NCBI RefSeq assembly: GCF_001298105.1
Contig: NZ_LGJH01000142.1
Span: 1-64,000 of the forward strand
Origin: Novosphingobium sp. ST904
GTDB taxonomy: Bacteria; Pseudomonadota; Alphaproteobacteria; Sphingomonadales; Sphingomonadaceae
Length of the DNA stretch: 64,000 nt
Direction: 5' to 3'
This document shows, one piece after another, positions 54,144-63,750 of this stretch. The notes below the pieces were generated by a model. That model was not told where the DNA came from and searched no databases. It saw nothing but the letters and a program-made list of their open reading frames with translations. Numbering within the stretch: position 1 is the first letter of the stretch; every line of letters begins with the position of its first letter. Position numbers and translations under genes: made by a program.

Positions 54144-54449
54144 TTATTCGCAGCCCACATCATCTCCATCACGATCGAGATGGCGGGCATAGCCCGGGTC
54201 ACCGCGCCTTACCGGTGCGGCCCCGGCCGCGCGCGCCGCGGAGCAATTTGCAAAATAGGACCCCGCCCCGGACAAACGTTGCTGGCGTTGCGGGCGTTCG
54301 GCGGGGGGCGCGCTGACCCCCGGCGGCCGATGGCAATGCCGGCCACCGTTTTTGCGGTCGTTGTGACATCCATCGGCTGCAAGGCCACCAGGGTGCGCTG
54401 CGGCGGTGAGCGGCAAAAGAGCCGCGATCATGAGTGCCGTAGCGCGCAT
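54144..54449 (-). CDS. Small exported protein with Excalibur calcium-binding domain
   Basis: 101 aa. Signal peptide (ATALMIAALLPLTAAA), then HPGGLAADGCHNDRKNGGRHCHR, a His/Cys motif of the type that precedes Excalibur domains, and a C-terminal Excalibur domain (FANCSAARAAGAAPVRRGDPGYARHLDRDGDDVGCE) with its D-x-D-x-D calcium loop and framing cysteines. Extracellular or periplasmic calcium-binding protein. Confidence 0.82.
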   Translation of the reverse strand: MRATALMIAALLPLTAAAHPGGLAADGCHNDRKNGGRHCHRPPGVSAPPAERPQRQQRLSGAGSYFANCSAARAAGAAPVRRGDPGYARHLDRDGDDVGCE

Positions 54450-54461
54450 GGACCGTCCCCG

Positions 54462-55661
54462 TCAGATCGCGCAATCTTTGCGCGTCGCCGCGACGGTATC
54501 GAAGGCCTGTCCCCGCGCCGAGGCGCCTTCGAACAGATCGACGCGGACCGTAGCGCCAGCTTTGAGAAGGGCGGGGTTCGTTTCACAAATCTTCCGGATG
54601 ATCTGCCGGCGGCCGTTTTCGGTTACGACCGCGCCCTCCTGGTCGACCAGCGCCGTCATGACGAGACTTTTGCCGTCGGCGCGAACCTTCGAAACGGTGG
54701 TCTTTTCCATAAATGCCATCGGGGCCTTGAAGCTCTGTGCCGCGCTCGCCAATTCTGCGTCGAGCGCGACAGGGACAGCCTGCGGCGACCATTCGGCTTC
54801 CGTCGCAGACGCCGGAGAACCCGGTGCACCAGCTGCTGCGGCATCGGCAGCACCGACCACCATTCCAGCATCCGGCGTCTGCGGCGTCACGGCTGCAAGG
54901 TTGGTGTAGACCGGAGCCGGCGTCCCAGGCTTTACGAGGCGAAAGGAAAAGGGATAACGCTCGCCGTTCCAGTCGAGATTGATCGTCACTATCTTGGGAA
55001 GCTTCTTGTCCATGATTTTCGCAAGCACGATCTTGCCGCCGTAACTCCGGTCCGGGTCGACGGTCGAAAGCTGCACCACCGTGTCAGCGAGGTCGCGGCG
55101 CGTCTGATCGAGACGCTGCTGGACATTGTAGATGGCGTAGCCGGTGCCGGCAGTAATGGCCGCGGCCTGTATCTGGCCGATCGCACTCGGCGCGCTATAA
55201 TAGCCATGGAAGGATCCGCGCGGCGTGTAGAAACTGCTGCGATATGTGTCTCGCTGGCTGGCGGCGCCGGCGGCCGCAAGGCCGCCGAGCGCGGCGATGC
55301 CGATCTGCGTCCACATCGCGCGGTTCTTTGCCTTTTTCTCCAGATCGTGCCTTGAAAATACAGCCAGGCTTTGCTCGCCAGCCTGGACGGAAAAGTTTGT
55401 GATATCGATGTTGGCAGGCAACTGCCCTGCGTTGTAGACGCCGACGAAGAAGGCCAAGCTCCCGTGATCGACCGGCATTGGCTGAATTTGTACCGATCCC
55501 TGCCGGTTGAACAGTTCGACCGTCGCGACGCCCTGATCGTAGCGCAAGGTTTCACTACCAACCTGCACAGGCTGAATGAGAAACTTCTCTTTCGCCTTCA
55601 CATCTTGTGCTGCACCGCTCGACAATCCAAGCGTCACTACTGCAAATACAAGCCGTTTCAT
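54462..55661 (-). CDS. Exported hypothetical protein with internal hydrophobic segment
   Basis: 399 aa. Signal peptide (RLVFAVVTLGLSSGAAQDVKA), a beta-rich domain (VATVELFNRQGSVQIQPMP, GSLAFFVGVYNAGQLPANIDITNFSV), a hydrophobic helix (WTQIGIAALGGLAAAGAA), a coiled segment (VQQRLDQTRRDLADTVVQLS) and an Ala/Pro linker before a C-terminal domain ending in DCAI. No family recognised. Twelve base pairs upstream of the Excalibur gene on the same strand, so probably one transcript; likely an envelope protein. Confidence 0.65.
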   Translation of the reverse strand: MKRLVFAVVTLGLSSGAAQDVKAKEKFLIQPVQVGSETLRYDQGVATVELFNRQGSVQIQPMPVDHGSLAFFVGVYNAGQLPANIDITNFSVQAGEQSLAVFSRHDLEKKAKNRAMWTQIGIAALGGLAAAGAASQRDTYRSSFYTPRGSFHGYYSAPSAIGQIQAAAITAGTGYAIYNVQQRLDQTRRDLADTVVQLSTVDPDRSYGGKIVLAKIMDKKLPKIVTINLDWNGERYPFSFRLVKPGTPAPVYTNLAAVTPQTPDAGMVVGAADAAAAGAPGSPASATEAEWSPQAVPVALDAELASAAQSFKAPMAFMEKTTVSKVRADGKSLVMTALVDQEGAVVTENGRRQIIRKICETNPALLKAGATVRVDLFEGASARGQAFDTVAATRKDCAI

Positions 55662-56852
55662 TGTTCGCCCCCGACAAAATGTCGGGCGCTGATATTCTCA
55701 AGTCGTTAGCAGGAACTTAAATCGAATCTCCGTTCCACCGGACAATTGATCCGATTTGGTGCAAACCGCAGTCGATCGACGGCTCGATATTTTCGGGATC
55801 CACCGCCTACGCCCTAGAAATTGTGCTCGCCAGTCTGGTTTGCGGGAAGGAACAGGCGCCGCAGCTGACCAAAGGACCGAAACGGTCAGCCGGACGCACA
55901 GAGCCCACAGCAGCAACCTGGCGACTTGGCCAGCCCCGCCTCCCCCTCGCCCGCGTCACCAACCGGTCGCAGAACCAGCCGACACGCGAGTCCTCGCTGC
56001 CCATACCTATCCTAAGGGAATATCCGTTTAGCCTCGGCGATCGGTAGCGACGATGATCGGGCGATACTACAGTTTCCGGATCATCTTGGAGATTTCGGAT
56101 GCTGGGTAGAATTTCAATTTGTCTAACGCATACAGCCGGTTGGATAGCACCGCCCGCCGCCGCCGCGCGACTGCTTGCGGGCCGGTATATCGTCGTTGGC
56201 ACCCGCGGCGCGCTCGCAAACTGATGGTCGTCTCGACGCTCGCAGCTTGGCCCGAAAAGCTTTCCGCCGATTTGATCATTCGCGCAACATGCCGGTGGAG
56301 CCGGGCGCAATGCCGGGGTCTTACATGCATACCCCTGCTCCACCGGCTCTTCACGCCGCTCGGCCTGACAATGATCGCACCCAGCTTTGCAAGTCTTTTG
56401 ACGATGTTCGAAGCGGCGGCCGGCCGGCCGATCGAAATCGGTGCGCGCGATCGGCCGTCGCAAGACCAGCTCGCGATCTGCGCTATTCTGACGACCGCTA
56501 ACGCTCCGGCGGTGCCATTCTTGCCCGACATGCTGGAACCGTCTCATCCCCTTTCGAGCACGATCGACTGCGCGGTCGCGTCAATTCGGCTCCTTGTTCA
56601 CCTGTCCGCAATACCCTTCGAACCGATTGCCTTGTAAAGCTCGTGCCCGCGGTGCGGCGGCCTGAGCTCGTCCGAGACCCGCCGCCGCCGCCGCCGGTGC
56701 GGGCCAGCGCGGCCGGCATTTATGCCAGACCTATGTCCTTGCCGATCAGCTGTGCCGTCAACGGTTTCTGCCGGGCGCGCCGAGATAATCTGGCCGAAGC
56801 TGACCGGCGCCGAGGCGCACGCCAACGGGCGGTTACTGCGCCAAAGGGGCGG
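55662..56852. other. No confident gene
   Basis: About 1.2 kb between an exported-protein gene and the histidine kinase 3' end. A 154-codon minus-strand frame at 56067-56531 has a helical tail (LDKLKFYPASEISKMIRKL) and could be a fragment, but no family or ribosome-binding site is seen. Probably decayed DNA. Confidence 0.35.
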
Positions 56853-56860
56853 TTACTGCG
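56827..56860. repeat. Short tandem direct repeat
   Basis: GGGCGGTTACTGCG occurs twice (56827-56840 and 56847-56860), 6 bp apart. The second copy contains the reverse complement of the kinase stop codon. A small local duplication, perhaps by slippage. Confidence 0.6.
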
Positions 56861-58899
56861 ATAACAATGCGGCCGGAACGCTACAGGGCAAGGTCACGCG
56901 AAACTCGGCGCCCCCCTCGGGACGGTTGGCCGCCACGATCGAGCCGCCGTGGGCGCGACGATCGAATGACAGATAGCAAGGCCGATCCCGAGGCCATTTT
57001 CTTTCGTGGTGAAAAAGCCATGAAATATCTGGGCAAGATTCTCCGCTGGAATGCCCGAGCCGCTATCGCGGAGCGAAAAATATACCGAATTATCCTCTTC
57101 GATCCCTGTCGCGAGCAGAATTTTGCGGTTTGCGACCTCCTGGCTCTCCACAGCCTGAAACGCGTTTATGAGCAAGTTCACTATCACCTGTTGCAACTGC
57201 ACCCGGTCACCCGTCACCGGTTCAAGACCGCGTGTGTAAGAGGCGGTGACACGGATCGAGCGGGAATCCACTTCGTGGCGCACGAACAACAAGCTCTCCT
57301 GCACGACCTCGTTGAGATTGAGTGCGACCTGTTCGGGCTGCTGCTTGGCCGCCATTCCGCGAATCCGGCGCACGATATCGTCGGCACGCTGGGCGCTGCC
57401 GGCAATGCGTTCGGTCAACTGGCGAACTTTCGCGAAGTCGGGCACGGGCCGGGCCAGCCAGCGCAGACTGGTTTCGGCGTTCGTCATGATGGCCGCGAGA
57501 GGCTGATTCACTTCATGCGCTATCGAACTTGTAAGTTCCCCGAGCATCGAGATACGTGCGGCGTGGCTGAAATCGGCCTCGAGTTGGCGCAGTTGCGCCT
57601 CCATGCGGAGCCGGTCGGTCATATCTTCAAGGCTGAAGATCGTCGTATCGAGCTCGTGCGACGGTTCGGGGTATGTCACGGAGAACCGCACATCGAGGAC
57701 GCGGCCGTCGAGTGTGCGAATTTTCATGAATTCGCTGTAATTCTTGCGGCCGCTGAATCGCCCGATCATGACCCGGCGAAGCGAATCCGGACTTTCCTCG
57801 AACAGATAGCCGAGCGGCTGGATTAAATCCTGCACGCTCGCCCCCCCCATCATCTGGACGGCGCTTCGATTGACGTCGGTCACAGGCACGGTCGCCGCAG
57901 CGAATTCGACGAGATTAGGATGGTCTTCGAGATATCGCTCGAAGTCGGCGACGCCCTTCGACTTAAGGTCCGCGTAAAGCTTGCCCATGCCGCTCGCATC
58001 CACCTGCCAGAGCGCGATCGGCATAAAATGCATCAGCTTGCGGTACCGCGCTTCGCTTGCCATCAGAAAGGGGTAGGTTCGGTCGTCGTCGGCAGTACCG
58101 TTCATGGTCGCGAAAATATGATCGGCCTGCTCGCCGCTGCCGGATCTCCAGACGCTAAGGACGGGATCGCGCAATATCCCGTCGGAGGCCAGCTGGCGCG
58201 TCGAGGCTCGGTCTCTTTCGGCATGGTTCGCCGCCGCGACGATCATTTCGGCAAGGGCCTTACGGTTTCCCGCGGGCCAGAAATCGGCGACAGGTTGCCC
58301 GATCATCCGGCCGCGCCCTCGGTTTCCCCCGACAAGTCGCATGGCCCGGTCATTGACATCGATGATCCGCGCCTCGCGCAAAAGGTCATGATACCAACCG
58401 CCGACAACGTCCGGCAGTGCTGTTCTTCCTTCTCTGGAAATTATCTCGATCAACGGATTACAGGCCGAGATGTCGATCTGCCAGCTCGCTGCCATGCCGG
58501 GATCGTCGCCGACCGCGTCTGTACCCGCTGCACTTAGCCCGAGCGATCCGCGACCCACTTCTGCAATATCCCGAACGGACCCGTCGTCTTGGAACCGCAC
58601 AAATCGGCGCACACTCGCCTCGACATTTTCGCCGCGCGGATTGCGGCGCTGATCGTTCCTTGCCAACTCCCCTCCTGCAGAAGCTGGCGCCATGCGGGAT
58701 CTTCGTCGGCTGCAAGCGACAAATCCGATATCGACCGGCCGACGACCGCGATGGCCGGCCAGCCAAACAAGGATTCGGCCGCCGGATTCCAATAATGGAT
58801 CTGCCCAGTCGGACCGAAAACAATGATGCTGTCGGTGGAAATATCCGCGAGACGCGTTTCCTCGGCGGACATCGCATCTACCGGCTGTACGACCGTCAT
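56853..58899 (-). CDS. PAS-domain hybrid sensor histidine kinase, FixL-like (two frameshifts)
   Basis: About 682 codons with indels near 58628 and 56955. An N-terminal PAS domain (DSIIVFGPTGQIHYWNPAAESLFGWPAIAVVG), further PAS-like segments (RIIDVNDRAMRLVG; LYADLKSKGVADFERYL with DVNRSAVQMMG), then the HisKA H-box (ARISMLGELTSSIAHEVNQPLAAIM), N-box (QLQQVIVNLLINAFQAV) and G-boxes (RDSGSGIP, TTKENGLGIGLAICHSIVA). No transmembrane helix, so a cytosolic sensor. Its start overlaps the single-receiver gene (ATGA), so the two act together. Ligand unknown; no heme-type conserved His assigned. Confidence 0.85.
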
Positions 58900-59291
58900 G
58901 GCTTAAAATCCGAGTGTGGGAGCTGCGTATGGATTGCGGAGGCCAGCGCCGCAAGAAGCCGCTCGTCGGTCACCGGCTTCGTCAGCCAGGCGTGCGCACC
59001 CAGGGCAGCCGAACGGGCATGCGCTCTCTCATCGACAATCGAGGTCAGGATCACGGTCGGCAAGCTCTGGCCGGTGTCATGCAGGAGTTCGATGAGCTCG
59101 ATACCGGTCATGCCGGGCATTCGTATGTCGGTGATCAGGCAATCGAAGCGGCGCGCTGGATATTCGGAAAGGAAGGACGCTGCGCCGTCATAGGCGAGAC
59201 TAGCGAATCCGGAGACTGCCAAGAGATCGGACAGCGCATCGCGAATGCCTTCGTCATCGTCGACGATCGCGATAACGGGAAATTGAGACAC
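58896..59291 (-). CDS. Single-domain response regulator receiver
   Basis: 131 aa CheY-like receiver: IAIVDDDEGIRDAL (acidic pocket), phospho-acceptor Asp in DCLITDIRMPGMTG, Thr in VILTS, Lys in WLTKPV. No output domain. Translationally coupled to the histidine kinase, so it is probably phosphorylated by it, acting as a phosphate sink, an intermediate, or a protein-binding switch. Confidence 0.9.
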   Translation of the reverse strand: MSQFPVIAIVDDDEGIRDALSDLLAVSGFASLAYDGAASFLSEYPARRFDCLITDIRMPGMTGIELIELLHDTGQSLPTVILTSIVDERAHARSAALGAHAWLTKPVTDERLLAALASAIHTQLPHSDFKP

Positions 59292-59373
59292 GCGGCGGGT
59301 CCTTTCTCAAACGACCGGGACGGCCGCGAACCTCCATGTCGCGCCGCGTAAGTCTTTATAACCATACTGAAGA

Positions 59374-60024
59374 TTAGGCTGATGCACTTTCGCGCAAGAC
59401 GACGGGCAGTTTCTCCCATGCCCGGATCAGTTCACCCACAGACACCGCGTTCATCTTTTTCATTGCGTTGGAACGGTGGAGCTTGACCGTGATCTCGGCG
59501 ATGCCCAGATCATATGCGATCTGCTTGTTGAGCCGTCCGCTTGCCACCGCCCGCATGACTTGTGTCTCGCGCGGCGTCAGCGTGGAAAAATTTTCGGCAT
59601 GCCGAGCGACGATCCGCCCATCCTGTCGAACCGCCGCATCGCGCTCGATCCCTTTTACTACCGCGTCCAGCAAGGTCTGATCGCGAACCGGCTTGGTAAG
59701 AAAGTCGACCGCTCCGGCCTTCATCGCTTGCACCGACATCGGGATATCGCCGTGGCCGGTGAGGAAGACGATCGGTTTGACTATGCCGGCCGAGGCCAGA
59801 TATCGCTGCAAATCCAGCCCGCTCGAGCCGGGCATGCGCACGTCCAGGATCAGACAGCACGAGCGATCGAGCAAAGGAGATTCGATCAGTTCGCGCGTCG
59901 AGCCATAGCAGGCCGCCTCGATGCCAACCGATAGCATCAACTCCCCTATAGCGGTGCGGACCGCCTCGTCGTCGTCGACGATCAGGACTAGGGGCGCGGT
60001 TTCTTCGGGTAGCATACTGATCAT
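59374..60024 (-). CDS. FixJ/NarL-type response regulator
   Basis: 216 aa. Receiver domain (LIVDDDEAVRTAIGEL, phospho-Asp in CLILDVRMPGSSG, TGHGDIPMSVQAMKAGAVDFLTKP) plus a LuxR helix-turn-helix (LTPRETQVMRAVASGRLNKQIAYDLGIAEITVKLHRSNAMKKM). FixJ-like pattern. GAAAGG precedes the ATG at 60024. It is 82 bp upstream of the receiver and kinase genes on the same strand, forming one signalling locus. Confidence 0.9.
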   Translation of the reverse strand: MISMLPEETAPLVLIVDDDEAVRTAIGELMLSVGIEAACYGSTRELIESPLLDRSCCLILDVRMPGSSGLDLQRYLASAGIVKPIVFLTGHGDIPMSVQAMKAGAVDFLTKPVRDQTLLDAVVKGIERDAAVRQDGRIVARHAENFSTLTPRETQVMRAVASGRLNKQIAYDLGIAEITVKLHRSNAMKKMNAVSVGELIRAWEKLPVVLRESASA

Positions 60025-60342
60025 GATGAAGACCTTTCGATGGCGCCAAAACCGCATATCCGCTTCGCGGTGATCCGCCGACCGCTTCCAAGAGGTCGTC
60101 CGGCGGCACGCGCTTCTGGCTGCCTAGTCCGGCTCGCTGTGCGCTTCGAACACCGGCAACATTTCCGTTCGATCAGACCTAGCTCGGCTGGCGCAAGTCC
60201 CCGGTCTCGGGCCGCGCATGCTCCGGACTGCGTAGATGCGACGCGCGTCACGCTCAATCCGAACAGGCAAATCATGGCTGAGGCCCCGATTTCGCGGCGT
60301 TCGGCGAGACAGGGATCCGGCCCTGCCTCGCCTCTCGGCCGC
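60025..60342. other. Intergenic, no gene seen
   Basis: 318 bp between the beta-barrel gene stop and the FixJ-like start. No coding signal; should carry the promoter of the signalling locus. Confidence 0.4.
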
Positions 60343-60957
60343 CTAGAAGTGATAGGCGACACCGAACAGAGCCTGATGGCGCTCGAACTTGGTTCCGCCG
60401 CTGCCAAGATCGCTGTAGCGATATTCGAGACGTGCCGTCACATTGTTGAGGATCGCGCGTTCGACGCCGCCGCCGATCGTCCAGCCGTCAAAACTGTCCT
60501 TGTCGCGCCGGGTTCCCGCAGCGTCGGTGAGGCGCACCGAGGCCCGGACATTCTCGTAGCCGCCGCGCGCGTACAACAGGGTGTTGTCGCTTACGAGATA
60601 GCCTGCGCGAACGCCCAGATCGAACGCATATTCGGGATTGATGCTGGCGATACTGTCGCGGCCGACGCGCGCGACACGATCTCCGAAGCCGAGGTTGAAA
60701 CCGCCCTCGACGGAGAGGACGATCTTGTCCGCGGGCTTGTAGTTATAGCCTGCGAACACCCCGGCGCTGCCGGCATCGTGCGTGCGATCGATGATGGCGG
60801 AGCCTATGTCGGTCTTTGCAGTTCCGACGTCGTTTTCGTTCCAACCGGCCTGGGCACCGAGATACGGGCCTTGGAATGGCTCTGCCGCGGCGGGGGTGGC
60901 AACTGCAGCGGCAGCAGCGGCCAGCGAGAGCGAGATGGGGAGAAAATAGCGGTTCAT
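60343..60957 (-). CDS. Outer-membrane beta-barrel protein (porin-family/OmpA-like barrel)
   Basis: 204 aa. Signal peptide (SLSLAAAAAAVATPAAA) then an 8-strand-type barrel: GPYLGAQAGWNEND, AGVFAGYNYKPADKIVLSVEGGFN, FDLGVRAGYLVSDNTLLYARGGYE, WTIGGGVERAILNNVTARLEYRYSDLG, ending FGVAYHF with terminal Phe. Typical of small alphaproteobacterial Omp25/31-like surface proteins. Confidence 0.88.
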   Translation of the reverse strand: MNRYFLPISLSLAAAAAAVATPAAAEPFQGPYLGAQAGWNENDVGTAKTDIGSAIIDRTHDAGSAGVFAGYNYKPADKIVLSVEGGFNLGFGDRVARVGRDSIASINPEYAFDLGVRAGYLVSDNTLLYARGGYENVRASVRLTDAAGTRRDKDSFDGWTIGGGVERAILNNVTARLEYRYSDLGSGGTKFERHQALFGVAYHF

Positions 60958-61567
60958 GAGACTTGCCTTTCTTGGGTGTCTTTTCTTGTGCCTGGGGAGA
61001 TCGTGGCGGCTCCTGTCTTCGCTCCCGATTTCGGCGAGCGAAGGTGCAGCGCTGCTACGCCTCGATTTCTTCATGCCGCCCGGATGCGGGCCGGCGTCGA
61101 AGGGGGAGACGATGGTGCCGGGGGGCAGCGTCATCGCGTTGCCGGCGAAGGTCGATATGCCGGCTTGTCTGGTGCCGGTCGGCCTTGCCCCGCCTATGGG
61201 CGGCGTCGCGGCATCGCTTGCTGGTGCGGAAGAACGCGGGTGACGCACGGCGCGCCAGCTTGCTGCTGACTGGTCCTGCATAACGCGCCTCCTTCCTCGA
61301 ACGACCCGATGCCGGTTTGCGGCTTTTCCTGCGAACCGCGGGTCAATGCTTATCGAGATAGGATCGTGCCCAGCGACCGGCAGGCGCGAAAATGGTCTAA
61401 ACCAATGTACCAAATGGGGCGGGCAGATCGTGGCGGTCCAGACGATTGTACCCCGCCGGACAGCCGACCCTGCACCTTCGCATAGGCTGAACCGGCCTCG
61501 ACAGCCGCGGCCCGATTCCCCATTTTCGAAAGACCGCGGGGGTCCTGGACTACCATGAGGTGAAGAG
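60958..61567. other. Long intergenic region upstream of the barrel gene
   Basis: 610 bp between divergent genes. On the minus strand an ATG at 61281 has an excellent AAGGAGG site and its frame runs without stop into the barrel gene, but the roughly 108 intervening codons look non-conserved (Arg/Ser/Pro-rich) and would displace the signal peptide. It may be a leader peptide or a gene broken by an indel; otherwise only promoters. Confidence 0.3.
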
Positions 61568-63076
61568 ATGGGCGCACCATGGCGCACAGCCGGAATCAAT
61601 ATCGCGATCGATCGGTCCCGGCCGATCCCGATCACGACGCAAATCGCATCGACGCTGCGAAGCGCGATCGCGGAAGGCCGCCTCAAGCCCGGCGCCCGCC
61701 TGCCGTCGTGGCTCGACCTCGCGGCGCAGCTTGGCGTTTCCCGCGGTACGGTTAAGACCGCCTATGACGCTCTCGTCGACGAGATGCTGCTCTTTTCGGC
61801 AGGCGCCGCCGGCACGCGGGTCGCGCTAAGCCCAGCGTCACGGACGGCAGTGTCGCGGCCGGCGATCATCCCGTTGCCGATGCAGGAGAATGAACGGGGC
61901 TTCGCGCTTCTGCCGCTTCCGTTTCAGCCCGGCGTGCCCGCGCAGGACGCATTTCCCGCCAAACTCTGGGCCCGCCTCAGGACCCGCGCCATGCGCGAGA
62001 CCGCGATCGCGCCGGTTGGACGCCGCGATCCCCGCGGCGCTCCGGAATTGCGGGCGCAGATTGCTGCGCAGATCGCCATCACGCGGGGCATCCGCTGTGT
62101 TCCCGATCAGATTATATTGACGAGCGGCCCGAGGAACGGCCTTTGCCTTACGCTTCTGGCGCTCCAAGCAGCCGGCGGCCGCGCCTTGATCGAAGATCCC
62201 GGCTGCCCCGTGATGCGAAAAGGCCTGAACCTGGCGGGCGTCGAGGCCGTCCCAGTGCCGGTCGGCGCCGACGGAATGCAGGTCGATCTCGGCATTCGCA
62301 TCGCACCCGATGCCGCGCTCGCCATTGTCGCGCCGGCGCAGCAGCTTTCGGGAGGCGCGGCTCTTTCGCAGGAACGACGTGCAGCCCTGCTTTGCTGGGC
62401 GGAGGATGAAAACAAATGGATCATCGAGGACGACAATCTAAGCGAACTCCAACTCGACGGGCGTGCACCGCCAGCGATGGCGGCCGACGATCCTTCGGGG
62501 CGCGTCATCTACGTTGGCACGTTCGACATGACGATCAGTCCTGCGCTTGGTCTCGGTTTTGTCGTGGCGCCGCTCGCGCTGGCGGCACGTTTCGGCGAAG
62601 TTGCAGGCCATCTCAATCCCGCGCCGAATGCGACCACGCAATTCGCGCTCACTGAGTTTCTCGCCGAAGGCCATTTCCTGCGCCACCTGCGATATATGAA
62701 AACGCTGTATCGCCAGCGCCGCGAGCTACTGCAGCGCCACCTAGATCCAGCCGTCGCAATCGATCGCTTCGCGGGCCTCACTGCGATCGCTCTCCTGCCC
62801 TATGGCACCGACGATGTCGCGCTTGCGCGCCGCGCTATCGCCCGCGAAATCGCACCGGCGCCGCTGTCGCTTTGGAGCGCCGAACCGACGCGCGCGCGTC
62901 CCGGCCTCATTCTCGGGATCACCAACCTCAGCGAACGGCGGGCACCCAAGGCGTGCGCCGCGCTATCGTCGCTCATCACCGAATCTGCCGCAGAAGGAAG
63001 GCGCCCGCGTGCAATCGACAGCCATTCCGCTTTCGATGACAGCCGCGCCGCTTGCCGCGCGGCCCGCGCGTGTTGA
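61568..63076 (+). CDS. MocR/PdxR-type GntR regulator lacking the PLP lysine
   Basis: 502 aa with AGGTGAAGAG before the ATG. N-terminal GntR winged helix (TQIASTLRSAIAEGRLKPGARLPSWLDLAAQLGVSRGTVKTAYDAL) fused to an aminotransferase fold (APVGRRDPRGAPELRAQIAAQIAITRGI, IILTSGPRNGLCL, EDPGCPVMRKGL). In MocR proteins PLP sits on Lys in a G-T-F-S-K-T motif; here it reads YVGTFDMTISPALGLGF with Met for Lys and Gly for the phosphate-binding Arg, and the usual D-D-Y reads DDN. PLP-Schiff-base chemistry therefore appears lost while the fold is kept. Target genes unknown. Confidence 0.85.
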   Translation: MGAPWRTAGINIAIDRSRPIPITTQIASTLRSAIAEGRLKPGARLPSWLDLAAQLGVSRGTVKTAYDALVDEMLLFSAGAAGTRVALSPASRTAVSRPAIIPLPMQENERGFALLPLPFQPGVPAQDAFPAKLWARLRTRAMRETAIAPVGRRDPRGAPELRAQIAAQIAITRGIRCVPDQIILTSGPRNGLCLTLLALQAAGGRALIEDPGCPVMRKGLNLAGVEAVPVPVGADGMQVDLGIRIAPDAALAIVAPAQQLSGGAALSQERRAALLCWAEDENKWIIEDDNLSELQLDGRAPPAMAADDPSGRVIYVGTFDMTISPALGLGFVVAPLALAARFGEVAGHLNPAPNATTQFALTEFLAEGHFLRHLRYMKTLYRQRRELLQRHLDPAVAIDRFAGLTAIALLPYGTDDVALARRAIAREIAPAPLSLWSAEPTRARPGLILGITNLSERRAPKACAALSSLITESAAEGRRPRAIDSHSAFDDSRAACRAARAC

Positions 63077-63196
63077 ACGGGCGGTCGCCGTTCGCTCGCG
63101 CTGCGCCCGATCGGTACAATGATTTGCGCAACGCTTGGGCCTGTGAGGTGACTGCGGCAATTCTATTGCGGCGGTGGGGCCGAAGGAGCGATCGCC

Positions 63197-63481
63197 ATGG
63201 ATAATAAGGTTTACGAGAATGAACCCGAGCACAGATTTGAACTGGATCTGCCCGACAGCAGCACAGCACTTATCTATTACCGGGTCGACGACAAGGGCAG
63301 ATTAGTGCTTTTCCACACCGACGTGCCAACCGCCTTTGCGGGACTCGGCATCGGATCGCAGCTTGCGGCAGGTGCCTTTGATCGCATCCGATATTCCGGG
63401 CGCAAGGTCATTTTGCGCTGTGCATTCCTGCAGACCTATGTTCGCGATCACCCCGAATATTCCGAAACCGTGGTGGGCTGA
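63197..63481 (+). CDS. GNAT N-acetyltransferase-like protein (YjdJ type)
   Basis: 94 aa. Compact GNAT core as in YjdJ: TALIYYRVDDKGRLVLFHTDVP, the acetyl-CoA loop AFAGLGIGSQLAAGAFDRIR and the closing ILRCAFLQTYVRDHPEY. AAGGAG lies upstream. Cytosolic; substrate unknown. It follows the MocR-like gene by 120 bp. Confidence 0.85.
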   Translation: MDNKVYENEPEHRFELDLPDSSTALIYYRVDDKGRLVLFHTDVPTAFAGLGIGSQLAAGAFDRIRYSGRKVILRCAFLQTYVRDHPEYSETVVG

Positions 63482-63750
63482 GCCTTAACCGAAAAGACGC
63501 ATGCTTTCCACTTCACGGTTCTTCGATGCGTGGGCCCGGCCCGGCGTAGGCAAGATGATACCGCAACAAGATCCGTGCTCCCGCATGGATTGCCAAGATT
63601 CGACTTCGAAGGGACTGGCGCAGCTGGCTATCGAGAGTCCCGATACCCGCTTCATTGACCAGGCGCCCCCGACCCACGCGCCGTAATGCCTTCCGCCCTA
63701 AAACTGCGATAGGGCCAATCCTTGCCGGCACGCGTCGCGGCGGAAATAAC
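63482..63750. other. Intergenic, no gene seen
   Basis: Stretch between the converging GNAT gene and the partial epimerase-like gene. Only short chance frames and no clear terminator. Confidence 0.4.

Noticed and set aside
54075..55355. A 426-codon plus-strand frame under two exported-protein genes
   Set aside because: Shadow frame: both minus-strand genes beneath it have proper signal peptides, and one has an Excalibur domain.
56067..56531. A 154-codon minus-strand frame as a gene
   Set aside because: No ribosome-binding site, domain or neighbour logic, and composition changes along its length; kept only as unassigned sequence.
60343..61686. Treating the whole 447-codon frame as one outer-membrane protein
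   Set aside because: The signal peptide begins at codon 244 (60957); the upstream part lacks protein-like conservation and would bury the signal sequence.
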